Both the position numbers and the translations under genes were made by a program. DNA of 64,000 bases from Pisaster brevispinus (taxonomy: Eukaryota > Echinodermata > Asteroidea > Forcipulatida > Asteriidae). The stretch covers positions 6,756,222-6,820,221 of the forward strand of contig JAMKCF010000002.1 of NCBI GenBank assembly GCA_023634235.1, in the 5' to 3' direction. The notes under the pieces were generated by a model. The model had not been told where the DNA came from, did no database searches, and saw nothing but the letters and a program-made list of their open reading frames with translations. Of this stretch, positions 22,495 through 35,229 are shown piece by piece (the first letter of the stretch is position 1; every line of letters begins with the position of its first letter).

Positions 22495-23499
22495 CGCTTG
22501 CTGGGCGATGCCTCGAGGCAGTGTTTTAATTGGTGCATGGAGGCTACCTCCATGATTGGTGTCAATATTTTGGGGGATAAAGAGTGAATCAGCCTAGTCT
22601 TGAGAATTGGCCATAATGAATACATGTAGATGCTTCCCAGTCCTCAAATTAATACATAAATCCCCATAAAATAAAAAGAAAATGAGACCTACCATTTGTT
22701 TTTAGTCACCCACGACGGCTGCAACCAGCAGATTGCCCGAACTGAGGCAGACATGAAAACTGTATGTTACTGCCAAGAATATGTACTGAGTGCAATATCC
22801 TCCCCCTCGTGGTCTCACTCTACCATTTTACACTTAGCATCTTCAGTCACCATTAATAACATAAGAGGCCCCACCCCGCCAATGACAAAAACTTATAATA
22901 GTAATATAAACAGACAAGGACCCATCCCACCCGTAAAACAAGTTGGCCTACCAATTATATTGTGCACCTTGATGTCTTTCAAGTCAACAGTCATAAAGTA
23001 TTAATAAATTGCCGGGCGTCATCGTTTATTTACCGTTTGTGTTCAGATGAGAAAAAAAAAAAAGTTAAGTCGTTTAAACTTTCACTGCCAGTAAGTTACA
23101 GGTATAGTGATTCATTTGGAGGTGGCTTGTTTTTTCATTTTGTTAATCCTTTATGACACACGTGTATTTTGTTTTATCCTTGTTAAATTGTTTTCATTTT
23201 ACAACTGTGTCTTCGACTCTTAAGAAGTATTTTACATCTCCCATAAACAAATAAAAGTAAACGAAGCGCTTAATGACCAGCTCTCCCAGAATTTCCATAG
23301 GAATTGTACGTCAGTTCCTCAGCCTAGGTCATAGTCACTATACTGGGTGAGACCATAGAGCACGAACGGTTTTCAGATTGCTTCTTCTCTAGACTCTTGG
23401 CTTTGCCCTGGTTATTTATTTGGATAATTGAGTAGGATGATGTTGCAAGTATTAGTTAGACGTTAGACCCTGTGGGAAGATGTAAGAGATGGTGATGGT

Positions 23500-23822
23500 C
23501 TTGTTGAGTTGTATAAACAAAGGGTGATATTTAAAAAAAAATAGTTGATTGAGCAGAAGTGGCAAAAACTTTACAAAAAGACACATGTGGGCTCCTCTCA
23601 AAATAAATTTTGCTTGAATTTATTTTATTTTAGTCAAAAGGGTCTATATCTAATGCTTTAGGCGATTTGAAAGTGATTGGGTTCCCCACCCCAAAAAATG
23701 TATTACACGCTAATACCAAACTGTTACTCAAGAAGTAGGGCAGCTTGTCCGAGTCTTTAAACAATATTGTTGATGGTGTCACGCAGGGTTTTCCCTCCGT
23801 GACACCATCGCTCACTTGTCGC
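23500..23822 (+). mobile_element. Penelope-like element fragment (upstream copy)
   Basis: Matches 24780-25060 of the main element and 63900-64000 (GGTTGATTGAGCAGAA, ACATGTGGGCTC, AAAAGGGTCTATATC). It ends at a perfect hairpin, GATGGTGTCACG...CGTGACACCATC (23772-23809), where the main copy instead continues into the reverse-transcriptase reading frame. Confidence 0.6.
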
Positions 23823-24567
23823 CCACAACCGGCTCGCCCCGGGTTGTTACAAAGTCGCCCCCAAACAATGCCCCCCCCTAGCAAAGTCGCCCCCAGACAA
23901 TGTCGCCCCCTAGCAACCCTGCAGTCCCTATTACATAACACCTGACCGTCGTGCGGCTCACCTACTGAATTTTTGTGCAGTCTGTTAAATTGTATTACAC
24001 CTTCATCCATGATTACACCCAGGGCATGAAGCTTTTTTCACATCATTATCAAGCCTTATACCCCTCAGAGGGGCTACAGATGTTTATTCCCCATAAACAG
24101 TGGTCTATATCCCCTCAATGTATGTGCCCCTCTTCCCCTTCAGGAAACACGCCCCCAACCCCAACCCCCATGTGGACATTTGTTTTAGTATAGTGTTACC
24201 CTGAAGAAAAAAAAAAACCTTCACCCGTCAAACAAGTCTCACACAGTCTTCCTATGGTAGCTACAAGCTGCCCTAGATAAGGATGATTGATGATTGTTTA
24301 TAAACAAGGCTGGCTATCCACCTCTGAGACTTTGCCAAGATTTATGCGTACAAACCAATGGCAGCCCTCCGGACCACAGGAGTTGTAAGGGGATTTTCAA
24401 GGTGAATGAACTCACACAGTGCATGGAGGTACTGCCATCTGTTTTTGCATGGTATAACGGTGGAATACCAAAGAGACTGAATTTTTTGAAAATTCATGGG
24501 CGGAATTATAAAAAAAAAATAGCAAAAACCTACACGATGACATAGTACTTGAAACTCACTGCCAGGA
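23823..24567. other. sequence separating two Penelope-like fragments
   Basis: Not present at the equivalent junction of the 63.6-kb copy. It begins with C-rich short repeats (TCGCCCCC then AACAATG, twice or more) and contains no recognised gene. Probably a later insertion or the end of a different element. Confidence 0.4.
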
Positions 24568-25062
24568 TTGAGTAACAGTTTTTAATTAAAAAGTAATTAG
24601 TCCGCTTGTGTTTTCTTTAAAAAAATCTAAAAAATTCCAAGTTCTACAACTGCACCTAGCCAAATAGCATGCCAAATGTCTTATCACTATACCCGGGGTT
24701 TGTTTTTAACTAACACAATCCAACAATGACCCGCTCTCAAGGAATTCCCATAGGATTTGTACAGCAATTACTCATCCTTGCTAAGTTGTGTACACAAAGG
24801 GCGTTAGTCAAAGAAATGGTTGATTGAGCAGAAAGAGACATGTGGGCTCATCTCAAAATACAATTTTGCTTGAATTGATTTTATTTAGTAAAAAGGGTCT
24901 ATATCAAATGCTTTGGCTGATTTAAAAGTGATTGCCTTTTTGGGGTGTTTTAAAAGTGGTTTGGTTCTTCACAGAAATGTATTACATGCTAAATTCAAAC
25001 TGTTACTCAACAAGTAAGGCATGGCGAAATGGTGTGATTTTTTGTTGATGGTGTCATGCAGA

Positions 25063-25910
25063 GTTAAGATACACAAGCCCAACAACCCAGGCCGACCCAT
25101 TGTATCTGGTAATGGTAGCCCTACAGAGCGCATTTCTGGATTTTTAGGTAGCTTTCTCAACCCCTTAGTCTCCGGCATCCCTTCCTTCTTAAAGGATACC
25201 ACAGACCTCCTCCATAAGCTAGAGGATGTCAAACATCAAACACCTGACTCTGCTTTTTTGGTTACTCTAGATTTTTCATCACTGTATACCATGGAGCAAT
25301 GTGTATACTAACATACCCCATAAGAAGGCATGAACGCATGTGTCTCTGCTCTCAGGGTAATAAACAATCCCGCCCCTCAGTGATACATAAGGAACTCATC
25401 AGCCACATTCTCACTAAGAACAACTTTTCATTTACTGACAGGCATTTTCTACAGATACAGGGTACCGCCATGGGTACAAAAATGGCGCCCTCATAAGCCA
25501 ACATTTTCATGTCTGACTAAGAGGAAAAACTTCTGTTCTCTGCCCCCAACCGCCCACTAGTTTGGTGGAGATTTATTGATGACATTTTCTCTAATCTGGT
25601 GTGGTAATCAAGACATTTTAGATGAGTTTATCGACCATATAAACTCATTCCACCCAACCATAAAGTTCACTACTGAATACTCTCTAACAAGTGTTAACTT
25701 TCTAGATGTAACTATAACTAAATCCCCTAGTGGCGTTGTTACGGATGTATACAGCGAACCCACTGACACCCACCAGTACCTTCTCTCCAAAAGTTGCCAC
25801 CCCAGTCACTGTAAGAAGGCAATTGCTTACAGTCAGGCCTTGCGCATAATACGTCTGCTCCACAGATACCCTATACAAAAGGCGCTCATCATCGGACCTC
25901 CATAAACACC
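25063..25910 (+). pseudogene. Penelope-like reverse transcriptase, frameshifted
   Basis: Segments in successive frames encode the family blocks in order: VKIHKP then [27 protein letters not shown], the [17 protein letters not shown] block, and the catalytic FIDDIF (Asp codons at 25578-25583). Then come a VNFLDVTI block and a SEPTDTHQYL block. At least two frameshifts (about 25300 and about 25585) and a TAA in the MAPS-ANIFM junction (25494) disable it. It would copy RNA into DNA at exposed ends if intact. Confidence 0.88.
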
Positions 25911-26220
25911 TTGTTTCTATAGGTCACAGCGAACGCAGGGTCCAACTTGCCATCAACAAGGCCCTCAGCATACCACGCCATACTATTTTTGCCAACACGT
26001 GATCTAAAAAAGTCCCGACCAATAGAGTTGCCCCACCCTAAACTACCCAAACTCTCCTCAATCCTCAATGGCAGAATGAATATTCTCCATTCCTCTAAGA
26101 GGTTGCGCTCTGCAATCCCTGAGAACCCCATGGTTGCATTCCGCAGCCCTAAAAACATGGGAGACATTCTAGTCGGGGCCAAACTCCCCCAGGTACAGGC
26201 CAAACACCACCCCAAAAGAG

Positions 26221-26645
26221 ATACAGGGTTGTCACAAGTGTACCCGCTCTAAGTGTAGAACCTGTCTCTACATCAAACCTGCACTTAAAGTGAAGAGTCA
26301 TAGCACTGGCTCTTCTTACAATATCAAGACTGACTCCCTAAGTTGCACACTTAATGTGGTCTATGTTATATCTTGTAAAAGATGTGGACTACAGTATGTG
26401 GGAGAGACTAAGACCAAACTCAGTCTTCGCTTTGCGAACCATGTCTCTTCCATAAAGACCAAGAAACTGTACCCGTCTCCATCCACTTCAACAGCCTTAA
26501 TCACAGCGTCACAGATGTTGAACTCATTGTGATTGAGGCTTGCAATGGTGATGACACACACCGCAAACTCGGAGAATCACTCTGGATTCACCAACTCAAG
26601 ACAGTCCAACCCTTTGGACTCAACGTAAACACTGGTGTTAAATAA
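26221..26645 (+). pseudogene. GIY-YIG endonuclease domain of the Penelope-like element
   Basis: A cysteine-rich linker (CHKC then CRTC, 26231-26275) is followed by VVYVISCKRCGLQYVGETK, the GIY-YIG core with VYV and YVGET blocks, and LRFANH. A frameshift around 26470-26517 moves the end to another frame, which finishes GLNVNTGVK and TAA at 26643-26645, a conserved C-terminal style for the family. It nicks target DNA for insertion in active elements. Confidence 0.85.
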
Positions 26646-26916
26646 AATTATTCCCATCACCCTCAGTACACTTTTGCATGCTTTTTCTTTGATATAAAGT
26701 AAATACAATAACTATAAATAACATGTTCTCTCCACTGGTCTATTTTTACGCTTCTTTCTCTTGCTTACTTCTTTGATGTAAAACAAATACAGTTATTGTC
26801 ATTTACATGTTCTCTCCATTGGTCCATTTTTACGCTTCTTTCTCTAAAGAAGTTTCACTTTTTTGCTATAAATGGATATGTTTGTGTTTGTTCTTGTTTA
26901 TGCCTCTGACGAAGGT

Positions 26917-26990
26917 CCACTTTGGATCGAAAGCTAGGGCCATGACACTAAGCTGTGCCGGGCCATAAGGGTAGCGTCAAAGGAGGTTGG
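26917..26990 (+). other. possible hammerhead-ribozyme-like motif in the Penelope 3' end
   Basis: CTGACGA, then a short stem (GGTCC / GGATC around ACTTT), then GAAA resemble the hammerhead core known from Penelope-like elements. There is one extra A before stem II and I could not complete stems I and III, so this may be a decayed or coincidental copy. Confidence 0.25.
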
Positions 26991-26999
26991 AAAGATCCA

Positions 27000-29900
27000 G
27001 TGCTCGATTTCACAAAGCTCTAAGGTTTATCTTAAGATGAGTTGTCAGTTTTACACCACAGTGTTTGATTGTGTGACATCACACTACGTAGCAATTACGT
27101 AACGATTGATTAAAAAAAAAAGAATAAAAAGAAAAAATCAATCTCTTTCAATAATCGGCCCCAGAAGTACCAAGAATTGGCTTGGAACTTAATAAGATTT
27201 GGATTGGAGTGAATGTAAAGATAGTACTACATGTAAGTATGTGCTGATGATGAGCACTTGGTACCATTTCGTAGGCACGGAAGAACAATCTGGGTCAACT
27301 TAGGTACAACCGTCAGTGAAGATCTGCTGTAAGAGGCGGGGCTTTTGGGACTAGCAAAAAAGAAATTAATGTGACCTTTCTTTGCTAACTGTACGTCATA
27401 AAATATTAATCATACTGCTACTATACTACTACTATAGTTATGCTGTTAACAAAATAATAAGCGACCCCTCTTGGTTTGTATGTCAAGTAATTGAAATTCA
27501 ACGAGTCCCGATACAGTTCGTAGAGCTATGTCTTGAACTGCGATGCGAAAAGAATATCGGTCAACAATCCATACAAGTCCCCACATGCATCGTTGACTGT
27601 GATTGAAATTATTAACGAATGTATCATTGCCATACCCAACTTGGCCCAATATACTTTTTATCAACTTAAGCTTCTTGACTCATACTGTCCTTGCATTTTT
27701 TTTTAATGTTGTTCTTTTAGGCCTACTCACCACCAAGAGCTATACCCTGAGAAGACGCCAGGCCGACAAGACACGTCATCAATGTTATCACTCCCAAGCC
27801 CGCCATTTCTGTCTACTGATGGCCACGGTATCAACTAAACAGGATTAAATACTATTGCTCTTTTAATTGTAGATGTAGCGCCTTCAAAAACCGCCGAAAC
27901 ACCTCCTCTCCACGGTCGAATTATTGTCAATGATTCGTACACCACTTTATTTATAAGGGGACGTGTTTATTGACGGTATAAAAACATATCCGAAGAGTGC
28001 ATCCGCAACTCAGGACAACAAACGTTGACAAGTGCAGTTTTACGAGAACTGCAAATAGACATATGGGATACTGATGCTGACTTTTCGGCTTCTCGGGCCG
28101 TTCATGTTTGATCAGGAAGCCTTGGGTTAGGTTGATATTCAGACTCTTCTGTGACGTGGTGGGAGATGTTGACTATAAGTACAATGTGATTGTCAAACTA
28201 TCAACAGTTTTTTGTTGTTGGTGTGTGTAGGTGTATGTGCATATGAATGTAGGTGAGGGCACGAGTAACACCTCAAATAAACCATTCCACCTAAAACATT
28301 GTGGGGCACGACTGCGTGCAAGAACCTCCACACAAAAAGGGAATGTTTATGATTTTGTTACCTTCACATAATCCCACGTCACCCCCGGCTAAGATACTCC
28401 TCCAATGCAATTGGTTGAACAACATTAAGTTTGCACTCGGTTCGGAAAGGTTGTACAAGCTTTATTTGACTTGGGAACGTTTGCTACACTGTAATACCAT
28501 CTAATCATGGAGAAAGGAAATGCAGTCCTCTGTGCTGTTATGGCAATTGTGACTTATTGTTGATGTGTCCATTATCTTTTGTCATTAACGACTGGGGTGT
28601 GACCATTATTACATGGCTTACCCTTTAGTTGCTCCGCCATTTTTATGGGGAACAATACGTGAGCATAAATGGGTCTACACGCCAATAGACCTGTTGCAAT
28701 TTGGCTGCCATTGTTGATGAAACGTGCATACGTGAATGGCTATATTGGGTAAGAGTCTATGGAAGCGCGTATGAGTGTGCATCAATTGTCATCAAAGAGG
28801 GCGGCCCATTACGAGGGCTCTATTGGTGTGTGGAGGACCTTCCACATTTTATACCTGAAAGTGTTCGTGCCCTCCAGGGTTTTAAAGCCGACACAGAAAT
28901 AAGAACAAACTTGAGATGCAATTCGTTATGTTAAACTTCCACGACAAGATTCATTTGGGGAAAAGTCCGTTTTCAGACACGATTGTAAGTTATTGTTGTT
29001 TCTGATTTATTTATTGTTTTAAGAAATGTGTTAGACGACTTCTTTGATGTGTAATTGCAAAAAGAAAAAACGAATTAAAAAGAAGAAGATAAGAAAGAAG
29101 TAATAGAGGGAACCTGATGATGAAGTTCACACTGAGTGGCCGTTTAAATGGGAGTTGCATTGCCAAAAAGCACTGTAGGTTCATGTGAATTAAAAGTACA
29201 TTCATTACTATGGAAATCTACTTTCTACCATCGCTGTCATTCTGCTCAAACTTTCTTACCCTTGCCTCAGGCCTGAAGCGGAGAGCGGTTACGCATACTC
29301 ATTCTACTTTCTTTGTGCATTTTTGTGTAGAAAATTGACTAGAGCAGGACCGGAAGTTCTAAACTCGCATCCCCATCAGGTGACCTCTCTGCTATACAGT
29401 GCTTTCCAGATACACGGCGCGTTATAGGTTGATCAGCTTCTCAAGACCTGGTCACAGATTTTGACAAAATAGGGAGACCGCCAACGTTAGTGCCATCCCC
29501 GCCCCTTTTACGCCATTGCACAGGAAAAGCAAAACTACTATAATGTGCTGTCACTGTTTTCAAGATGTTGGTTTTGAATACCTACCGAAAATTAGAGCGA
29601 ACCAGCTTCGTTTCGTTGTTCCATTAGGACTACAAAAAGACCCAAACATTACTATAACGGTCTTCGAGGAGTAGAGTAGAACAGTTTTAGTAAAATAAAC
29701 CATACATTTCGGACCTTGTTTAGCATTTGTCAACAAATATGGGGCATATTTTTTTCCGAACCTGATTTTTGGTTGGGAAAATTCGAGTAAATTTTGGATT
29801 GTTAGAACATTATGGTTGCCGTAGGTGGCCAATGAGACTCTCCGGACGAGTCCATTACATCTCCGGGTAGCAATATTTTCAAATAATAAGAGCCCTTATC
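27000..29900. other. no gene recognised
   Basis: Unrecognised sequence. A TATAAAA with upstream TTTATTTATAAGG lies near 27950-27985, followed about 30 bp later by a plausible initiator. A promoter or LTR is possible, but no matching open frame follows. ORFs here are short and lack domains. Confidence 0.35.
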
Positions 29901-29940
29901 AGTGATCTCTATTATAATTGACTACATAATATAATATAGA

Positions 29941-30121
29941 TCAATGGACCTTATGCATTGACGTCATCAAGCCGCCATCTTAGAGGTACACTGATGATGG
30001 AACAATGGAAACGCACAGATTCGTAAGCGCGGCGCACAGGATTGGCCAATGAACAGTCTCTTTTTGATCTCTAGGCGAGGGCGCCCTACTCAAATGACGT
30101 CATGTGCATAAGGTCTATTGT
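29941..30121. mobile_element. foldback/MITE element with CRE octamers in its ends
   Basis: The 27-bp terminal inverted repeats (ATGGACCTTATGCATTGACG against its near complement ending CATAAGGTCTAT) each contain TGACGTCA (29959-29966 and 30095-30102). A GATCTCTATTATA / TATAATATAGATC hairpin lies just outside on the left (29904-29943). Confidence 0.65.
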
Positions 30122-30409
30122 ATTTATACATCCAGGAGCAAGTTCGATCAAGGGACTCATTTAGTTGACTATTGTCGACCATTGGGCGATTTTGCCTGGT
30201 ACCCAGGATTTATTTCATGCATAGGTAACCATGAAACATTGACTAGTGGTTGACAAATGGTCGCTGCTCGAACTTGCCCTACAGTATAATGATCGTTAAA
30301 TCGCCATCTTGGATTAGAAGAGCGCCATCTTGGATTGGAAGCGCGCCATCTTTTTACGTCGACTGGCGCCCGCACCCTGCTGAGTTGATTCGTCATGGGG
30401 TCGATGTCG

Positions 30410-30560
30410 GGGTACCCGTGGGTTGGGGTCTGCATTGGTGTTCCGACGTCTGACTGCGATTGTGTGCAGCGGCGGCCGCATACCCGCATGGGTTGGGGTC
30501 TGCGTTGGTGTTCCAACGTCTGACCGCGATTGTGTGTAGCGGCAGCCGGATACCCGCATT
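30410..30560. repeat. 70-bp tandem repeat
   Basis: Two head-to-tail units beginning GGGTTGGGGTCTGC (about 30420 and 30490) and ending in a GATTGTGTG-GCGGC block; a third partial unit reappears at about 30685 after the hairpin. GC-rich compared with the flanks. Confidence 0.7.
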
Positions 30561-30572
30561 GGTCGGCCATTA

Positions 30573-30678
30573 TTGGGTGCGTTTTCGCGGCTGTAACCAA
30601 TAACTGTTTCGGTCTTTAGCCGGTGATTAACCAATGGCCAATTCAACCGAAACAGTCATTGGTTATGACCGCGAAAAT
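30573..30678. repeat. long hairpin with CCAATAAC arms
   Basis: TTTTCGCGG then TAACCAATAACTGTTTCGGT pairs with ACCGAAACAGTCATTGGTTA then CCGCGAAAA, arms of about 32 bp with few mismatches. The loop contains CGGTGATTAACC. It sits inside the 70-bp repeat array. Confidence 0.75.
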
Positions 30679-30970
30679 GGGATGGTTGGGGTCTGCGTTG
30701 GTGTTCCGACGTCTCCCGCGAAAGCGTGCAACGGAAGCTGGACGCCCGCATCGGTCGGCCCTAGCGTGGTTCATACCAGTCACGCATGTTTTATTTTGCG
30801 GCGGGGTTATTTAGTATGTAGCTAGCGGAGCTTGCGTGAGGGTCAGATGATTTGTGGGTGTTGATTCGGGGATAAATTTGGCATATTCAAAACATAGATG
30901 GGGGGTTTTGCCAAATAAATAAGTGTGTAATAGCAGTGTGCTATGTTTTTGTAGGACTCGAGAACGACAC

Positions 30971-32485
30971 TTAGTCAACTGGCGGGGAAATACCAAGTGA
31001 CTGAACCCTCCACTTCTTAAAAGGAAGTCTATATGCAATGTGGAGCATCATTTCAAAGCAACGAATCCATTTGTGCAGTGGGGAGAGTCCAAATTTGTAT
31101 CTCTCTGATACAGGTAGTTGATGGATGTTGTTGAAATCCTTGGGTGTTGCTCCACAAATGTAACACCGCATCGTTGAGGAAGTGTTTGTGATCGCGTTGA
31201 TGACTTTTTGGTCTACCATGGTAAAGTAAAGATTGTATTTTACGTAGACGGTCTCATTCTTAGCAGGTTCACCTTCTGTTTGAATGTCAAGATCAACTGA
31301 AATTGGTTTGAGTTGCTGAATTTCAGCCTCAGTGCTCCGATGTTTGTCTTGAGACAGCTCTAGTGTTTCCTTCCTATACTGCAAATGGATTGGCCGACAG
31401 AATCTTGTAGATGCTGGAACAAGGTTTTGCCATATTACCTGTTCCTTGTATTTTAGTTGTAATGGAACAAGTGTGGTACAAAACAAACTCGAATCATCAA
31501 ATTGTTCCATACTGGTGAATTTCTGTTTATACTCACTTTGACCCGATGAACCATCAAATCCCCATTTACAAAGCAAGTCGAGAGAGATAGGTTTTTGGTC
31601 TTTTTGCACCATCTCAACCAGTTTATTAACCTCATCCTTTTGTTGTTCCAATATTCGAAGTGCTGTATGATCGAGAAGACTTTGCAAAGAAACTTTAGCC
31701 GATGCCTCCATAACATTGATGTTCTGTGGGTAACACTTCTGCTATGCTTCTCGTACCGCATTGTATGGGGGGTAAATATCTGCCCGCTTTTCTTTAGCGG
31801 CTGTTCTTAAAGTTTGATATGAACCTTTTGTGTAACCAGTCTCTATTAAAAGGGCAAGTGCCTCATCTGACGTGAACTTCTCAGGTACCGGTGAGGGTGT
31901 AGATATGAGTTTTCTTAGTTTTGTGGGTTTTGATGGACTCTGTACAGTGAATTGCAGGACATACCTTAAATCAGGATTCTTTCCATATGCTCCTTGAGAA
32001 GCTGCAAAGAGAAGCTGACCGTGCTCACTTTCCTGCAGAAGAGTTTGAGCCTTTCGTTGCTTCGATCGCTTGGAAAGTGAAGTCAGGTCTTTGCTTGGTC
32101 GACCTGCCGATGTTCCTGACCCTGATGCTCCTGACCCTGATGCTCCTTCCTCAAACCTTACCCTCCTTGTTCCTTTTAATTCAGACAGCCAGTGATCAAC
32201 TTCAAGTGGGAACGATAATTCAGCTTGTAACCATTCTGTATTTTTCCTCTCGAACTGAGCTTTGTTGCGGCTGCAAGCTTTCCATTTTCCCTTTTATAGC
32301 TTATAAAGAAATCCGCACATGGTCGCTTTCATCTTCTCTTGTATTTCCTTTGGAATTTCCGATCGTTTTATATCGTGATGTTTTGAGAAAAATTCTATGC
32401 ATCTTTCAAATGAAACTTCAGCATTTGAAAGATCTCCCGAAGACCTGACAGCTTCGATCAATATCTTTCTAGGTAAAGATGCCAT
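30971..32485 (-). pseudogene. Transib / RAG1-core-like transposase, broken
   Basis: A minus-strand protein starts MASLPRKILIEAVRSSGDLS (32485). A premature TAA and frame change near 32290 follow, then about 180 codons (Gly/Ser linker, ...KAQTLLQESEHG, STPSPVPEKFTSDEALALL, IYPPYNAVREA) to an in-frame TAG at 31744-31742. From there the frame is open to 30971. The last 246 codons contain WGFDGSSGQSEYKQKF (candidate first catalytic Asp), TMVDQKV (candidate second Asp, aligned with the RAG1 GTGYDEK site), MRCYICGATPKDFNNI (zinc CxxC) and SPLHKWIRCFEMMLHIAYRL. These are the order and spacing of the Transib/RAG1 core. The protein stops soon after FKKWRVQ, so the final catalytic Glu region is missing. 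Confidence 0.75.
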
Positions 32486-35229
32486 TGTACTGAACTAATA
32501 ATAATGAAAGTAAAACTGGTCTTGATGTTATGTATACTCAACTGATGACGACTGAGAACTAACCATGCTTTTTCAAGGTTCGGATTATATAAGGTTAAAC
32601 GTGTTTATCTCTTCCCTGGACCACACCACATCAATTCTCACTGGCAGTTTATGTGTTTGATTTTGAACAGACATTCTACCTAACAACTCAGTAAATGATG
32701 GCGAATTGTGCTAAGCTTTGCTGCTGAGGTAGAAACCTCATGGGAATACAACCTGTCACACTCACAAGTCGTTAGGGGCTGTTTGATTTTGAACAGATAT
32801 TAAACCAACATTAAGTCCAAAGAAAAGAGTCCTTTAAGATGTCCTGTTGACAGGTATATGGTTTTCTCTCCACTTTAAAACAACTCTAAGTAAATGATGG
32901 TCAAGTAATTACAAAGGGTCTTATCTTTGATGCTGAAATAGAAACCTCAGAGAAATACAACCTGACACACGCACGAGTCGTTAAGGGTGGTTGAGTCAAA
33001 ACAGTCATTTCGCCTAGGGGCCTACCACTTCAAAATGAAATATCTTCCAAAGTCGCAAAAAGTCGCAGCCAACTTTGGTTTTAAACTGTTCTTGAAGGTT
33101 CAGGCTTCCAGAAAAAGTGAGAATGAAAGCGGAAATCGGTGGAAATACATATTTTCTTTGCCTCTTATGAAAAATAATGACTTTTAAATAGACTTTTTAT
33201 GTGATTCGTCAGGCTTTTTCAAACAGTAAACAGACATCAAACTGGTTATTAATTTAATTTTCATAAAATATAGACTGTAAACAACTATCGACACAGTTTT
33301 CATGGCGTTATCTTTTATGTACTGCTCAGAGCAACAAGTTAAAATACTCGTTAGGTTTAAGGATTTACGTCACATTTTTTTACCATTTTGTGATTATACA
33401 AGGGTAAAACCCGCATTTTAAAGTGATTTTGTCATTAATTCTTTAATATAATATACCTCTGGACCACTAGAAACATTAAACAAATAGAAGTATTGATTTT
33501 TGAAACAGTCACTATTTGCCTATTTTGGCGCAGTTTGACCTTGAACTGGCCCACTGTGCGACGTTTCGACCCCACTCAACATCTTTTGCATGGTCACAAT
33601 TTTATCATAAGACAAAACAACATTGCGTACCGATATTATCTACCGTTACCGAGCCAATTCTACAAAACCCTCACCCCCTATTACATTTGCAGCATTTTAA
33701 ACGCAAGAATCGCTCCCATCTAGCGGGTGCCGCGCGAAGGGCGGCATCCCGTTAATACTCCAAAGAACTTGTAAAATTGATGTTTGTGTGTTGTCAACTG
33801 CTTTAGTAATGTAATAGTTTAATAAATGATCATAAATACTTGAGACAGCTTATCCATTCTGATTGGTCGAGAGGAGATGATAATATCGTAGCCATTATAT
33901 TATAGCCATTATTAAACGTGTGACATAAATACAGAAGTAGTTAAAATTGCCATAACTTTATTAAGTTAAAAGAAGGCGCTATCAGATGATTGCACGCACA
34001 GCCATATTCTGAAATCCGGCTCTGATTGCGCAGGGCGCACAATTCACAGCTTAAAATGTATATTTCTAGTGCAAGGTCACAGCCCAGGTTTTTGCCGACC
34101 GAGGTTCGAAAGCTATGGAAAGCCATCAGGTAGCTAAAGTTAGTAACAAGCAGTGTTACACACATATTCAAACATTGTGTTGAATTTGTTGGAAATAAAG
34201 CATTAAAAATCATTATAGTATTATTATTTGTTTATTGAAATTTGCAGAAGTGTAAATTGGGTCATATTATCCGTTAACACGATTCATAGTTTGGCTAACA
34301 TTCGGTCGTCCATGCCAACCAGCGCGGTTTGTTTATCAAGATATGAGTCAAAATGTCTATTTAGAGCCACGTTGTTTTTGAATTTGTCACTTTTGGCTAT
34401 AAAGCGTTTGCTGTAAACCCCCCGCGCAAGTTCGAAACTTGTGCGAGGAGTAAACTAATCCGTAAGAGTGTTTTCAATCTGTTAAATCGTTCCCTCGGAA
34501 TGATTGAGCGGCTACGGTCATATACGGGGTAGTTTTACTATACGAGATCGCCGTACAACTAATTAACTGCCTGTTAATGTGTTTACTTGTTATCTCTGCC
34601 CGTGCAACGGCAGAGATATTGTCCTTGTGCTGGATACACGCCTCTCTTTACCTAACTGGATGCTGGTATCCATCCCTGGTTTAGTTGTTTACTTGATGAG
34701 TATACCGAATACAAGAGTTTTATAAATGTGTTTTATGTAGTTTTGCTCACTGCTTACAATTGGTATACTCTACAATTAACATAAAAGTACGTTGTGTCTT
34801 GTGATATAAAATCAAATGATAAGGTTTTGGCTGATGAGACTAGTGCACACTGATATGGATGAATGAATATTTAAGGTTCTAACAAAGAACATTAGTCGAT
34901 GGGGCCGCTTTCTATGTAGAGGTCTGGGTAGGGCGAAATGCGTGCTTATTAATAAGCAAAACCAATTGAATAGAGAGTTTTAAAACTTATTGAATACTGG
35001 CCGAGGTGGCTTTGAGATTTCGACCCATTTAGATCAAAACACACCGATTTCTAAAGAAGGGTGTCCAAGATATGTCTATGGAATAGTCCAAGGGTTGTGA
35101 ATACAGCTTAGGGGTTCACTTTCCCTGAAAGATACCACATTTATCAGCACGATAAATTATTTCAGTACAAATTTTATTTAAGTATTAGTTTCTGTTTAAA
35201 GCGTTGCATCGGCCTATACATTGATAGAT
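32486..35229. other. intergenic; two ~300-bp diverged repeats, hairpins, no gene
   Basis: 32690-32780 and 32930-33000 share AGAAACCTCA, AATACAACCTG and CGTTA blocks. At 33721-33755 GCGGGTGCCGC pairs with GCGGCATCCCG. At 34592-34620 ATCTCTGCC pairs with GGCAGAGAT. The short ORFs show no domain. Promoter sequences for the gene at 35230 should lie at the right edge, but none was identified. Confidence 0.4.

Larger units (their letters stand above)
24568..26990 (+). mobile_element. Penelope-like retroelement, defective
   Basis: The non-coding 5' portion (24568-25060) is shared with 63665-64000. A reverse transcriptase follows (about 25063-25910) and then a GIY-YIG endonuclease (to 26645). The 3' region has two ~98-bp direct repeats (26690-26870, sharing CATGTTCTCTCCA and GGTC then ATTTTTACGCTTC). 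The combination of this reverse-transcriptase type with a C-terminal GIY-YIG domain defines Penelope-like elements. Frameshifts and stops show it is inactive. Confidence 0.85.

Noticed and set aside
22690..22775. Candidate signal-peptide exon for the WAP gene (minus strand ATG with donor gtaggtct)
   Set aside because: The peptide (MSASVRAICWLQPSWVTK) lacks a proper hydrophobic core, and its phase relation to the next exon is unsupported.
27975..28015. TATA-box promoter
   Set aside because: TATAAAA and a possible initiator are present, but no gene or conserved frame follows.
33551..33557. CACTGTG (complement of the RAG heptamer CACAGTG) upstream of the Transib-like fossil
   Set aside because: A 7-mer is expected by chance; no nonamer at 12 or 23 bases and no partner end was found.
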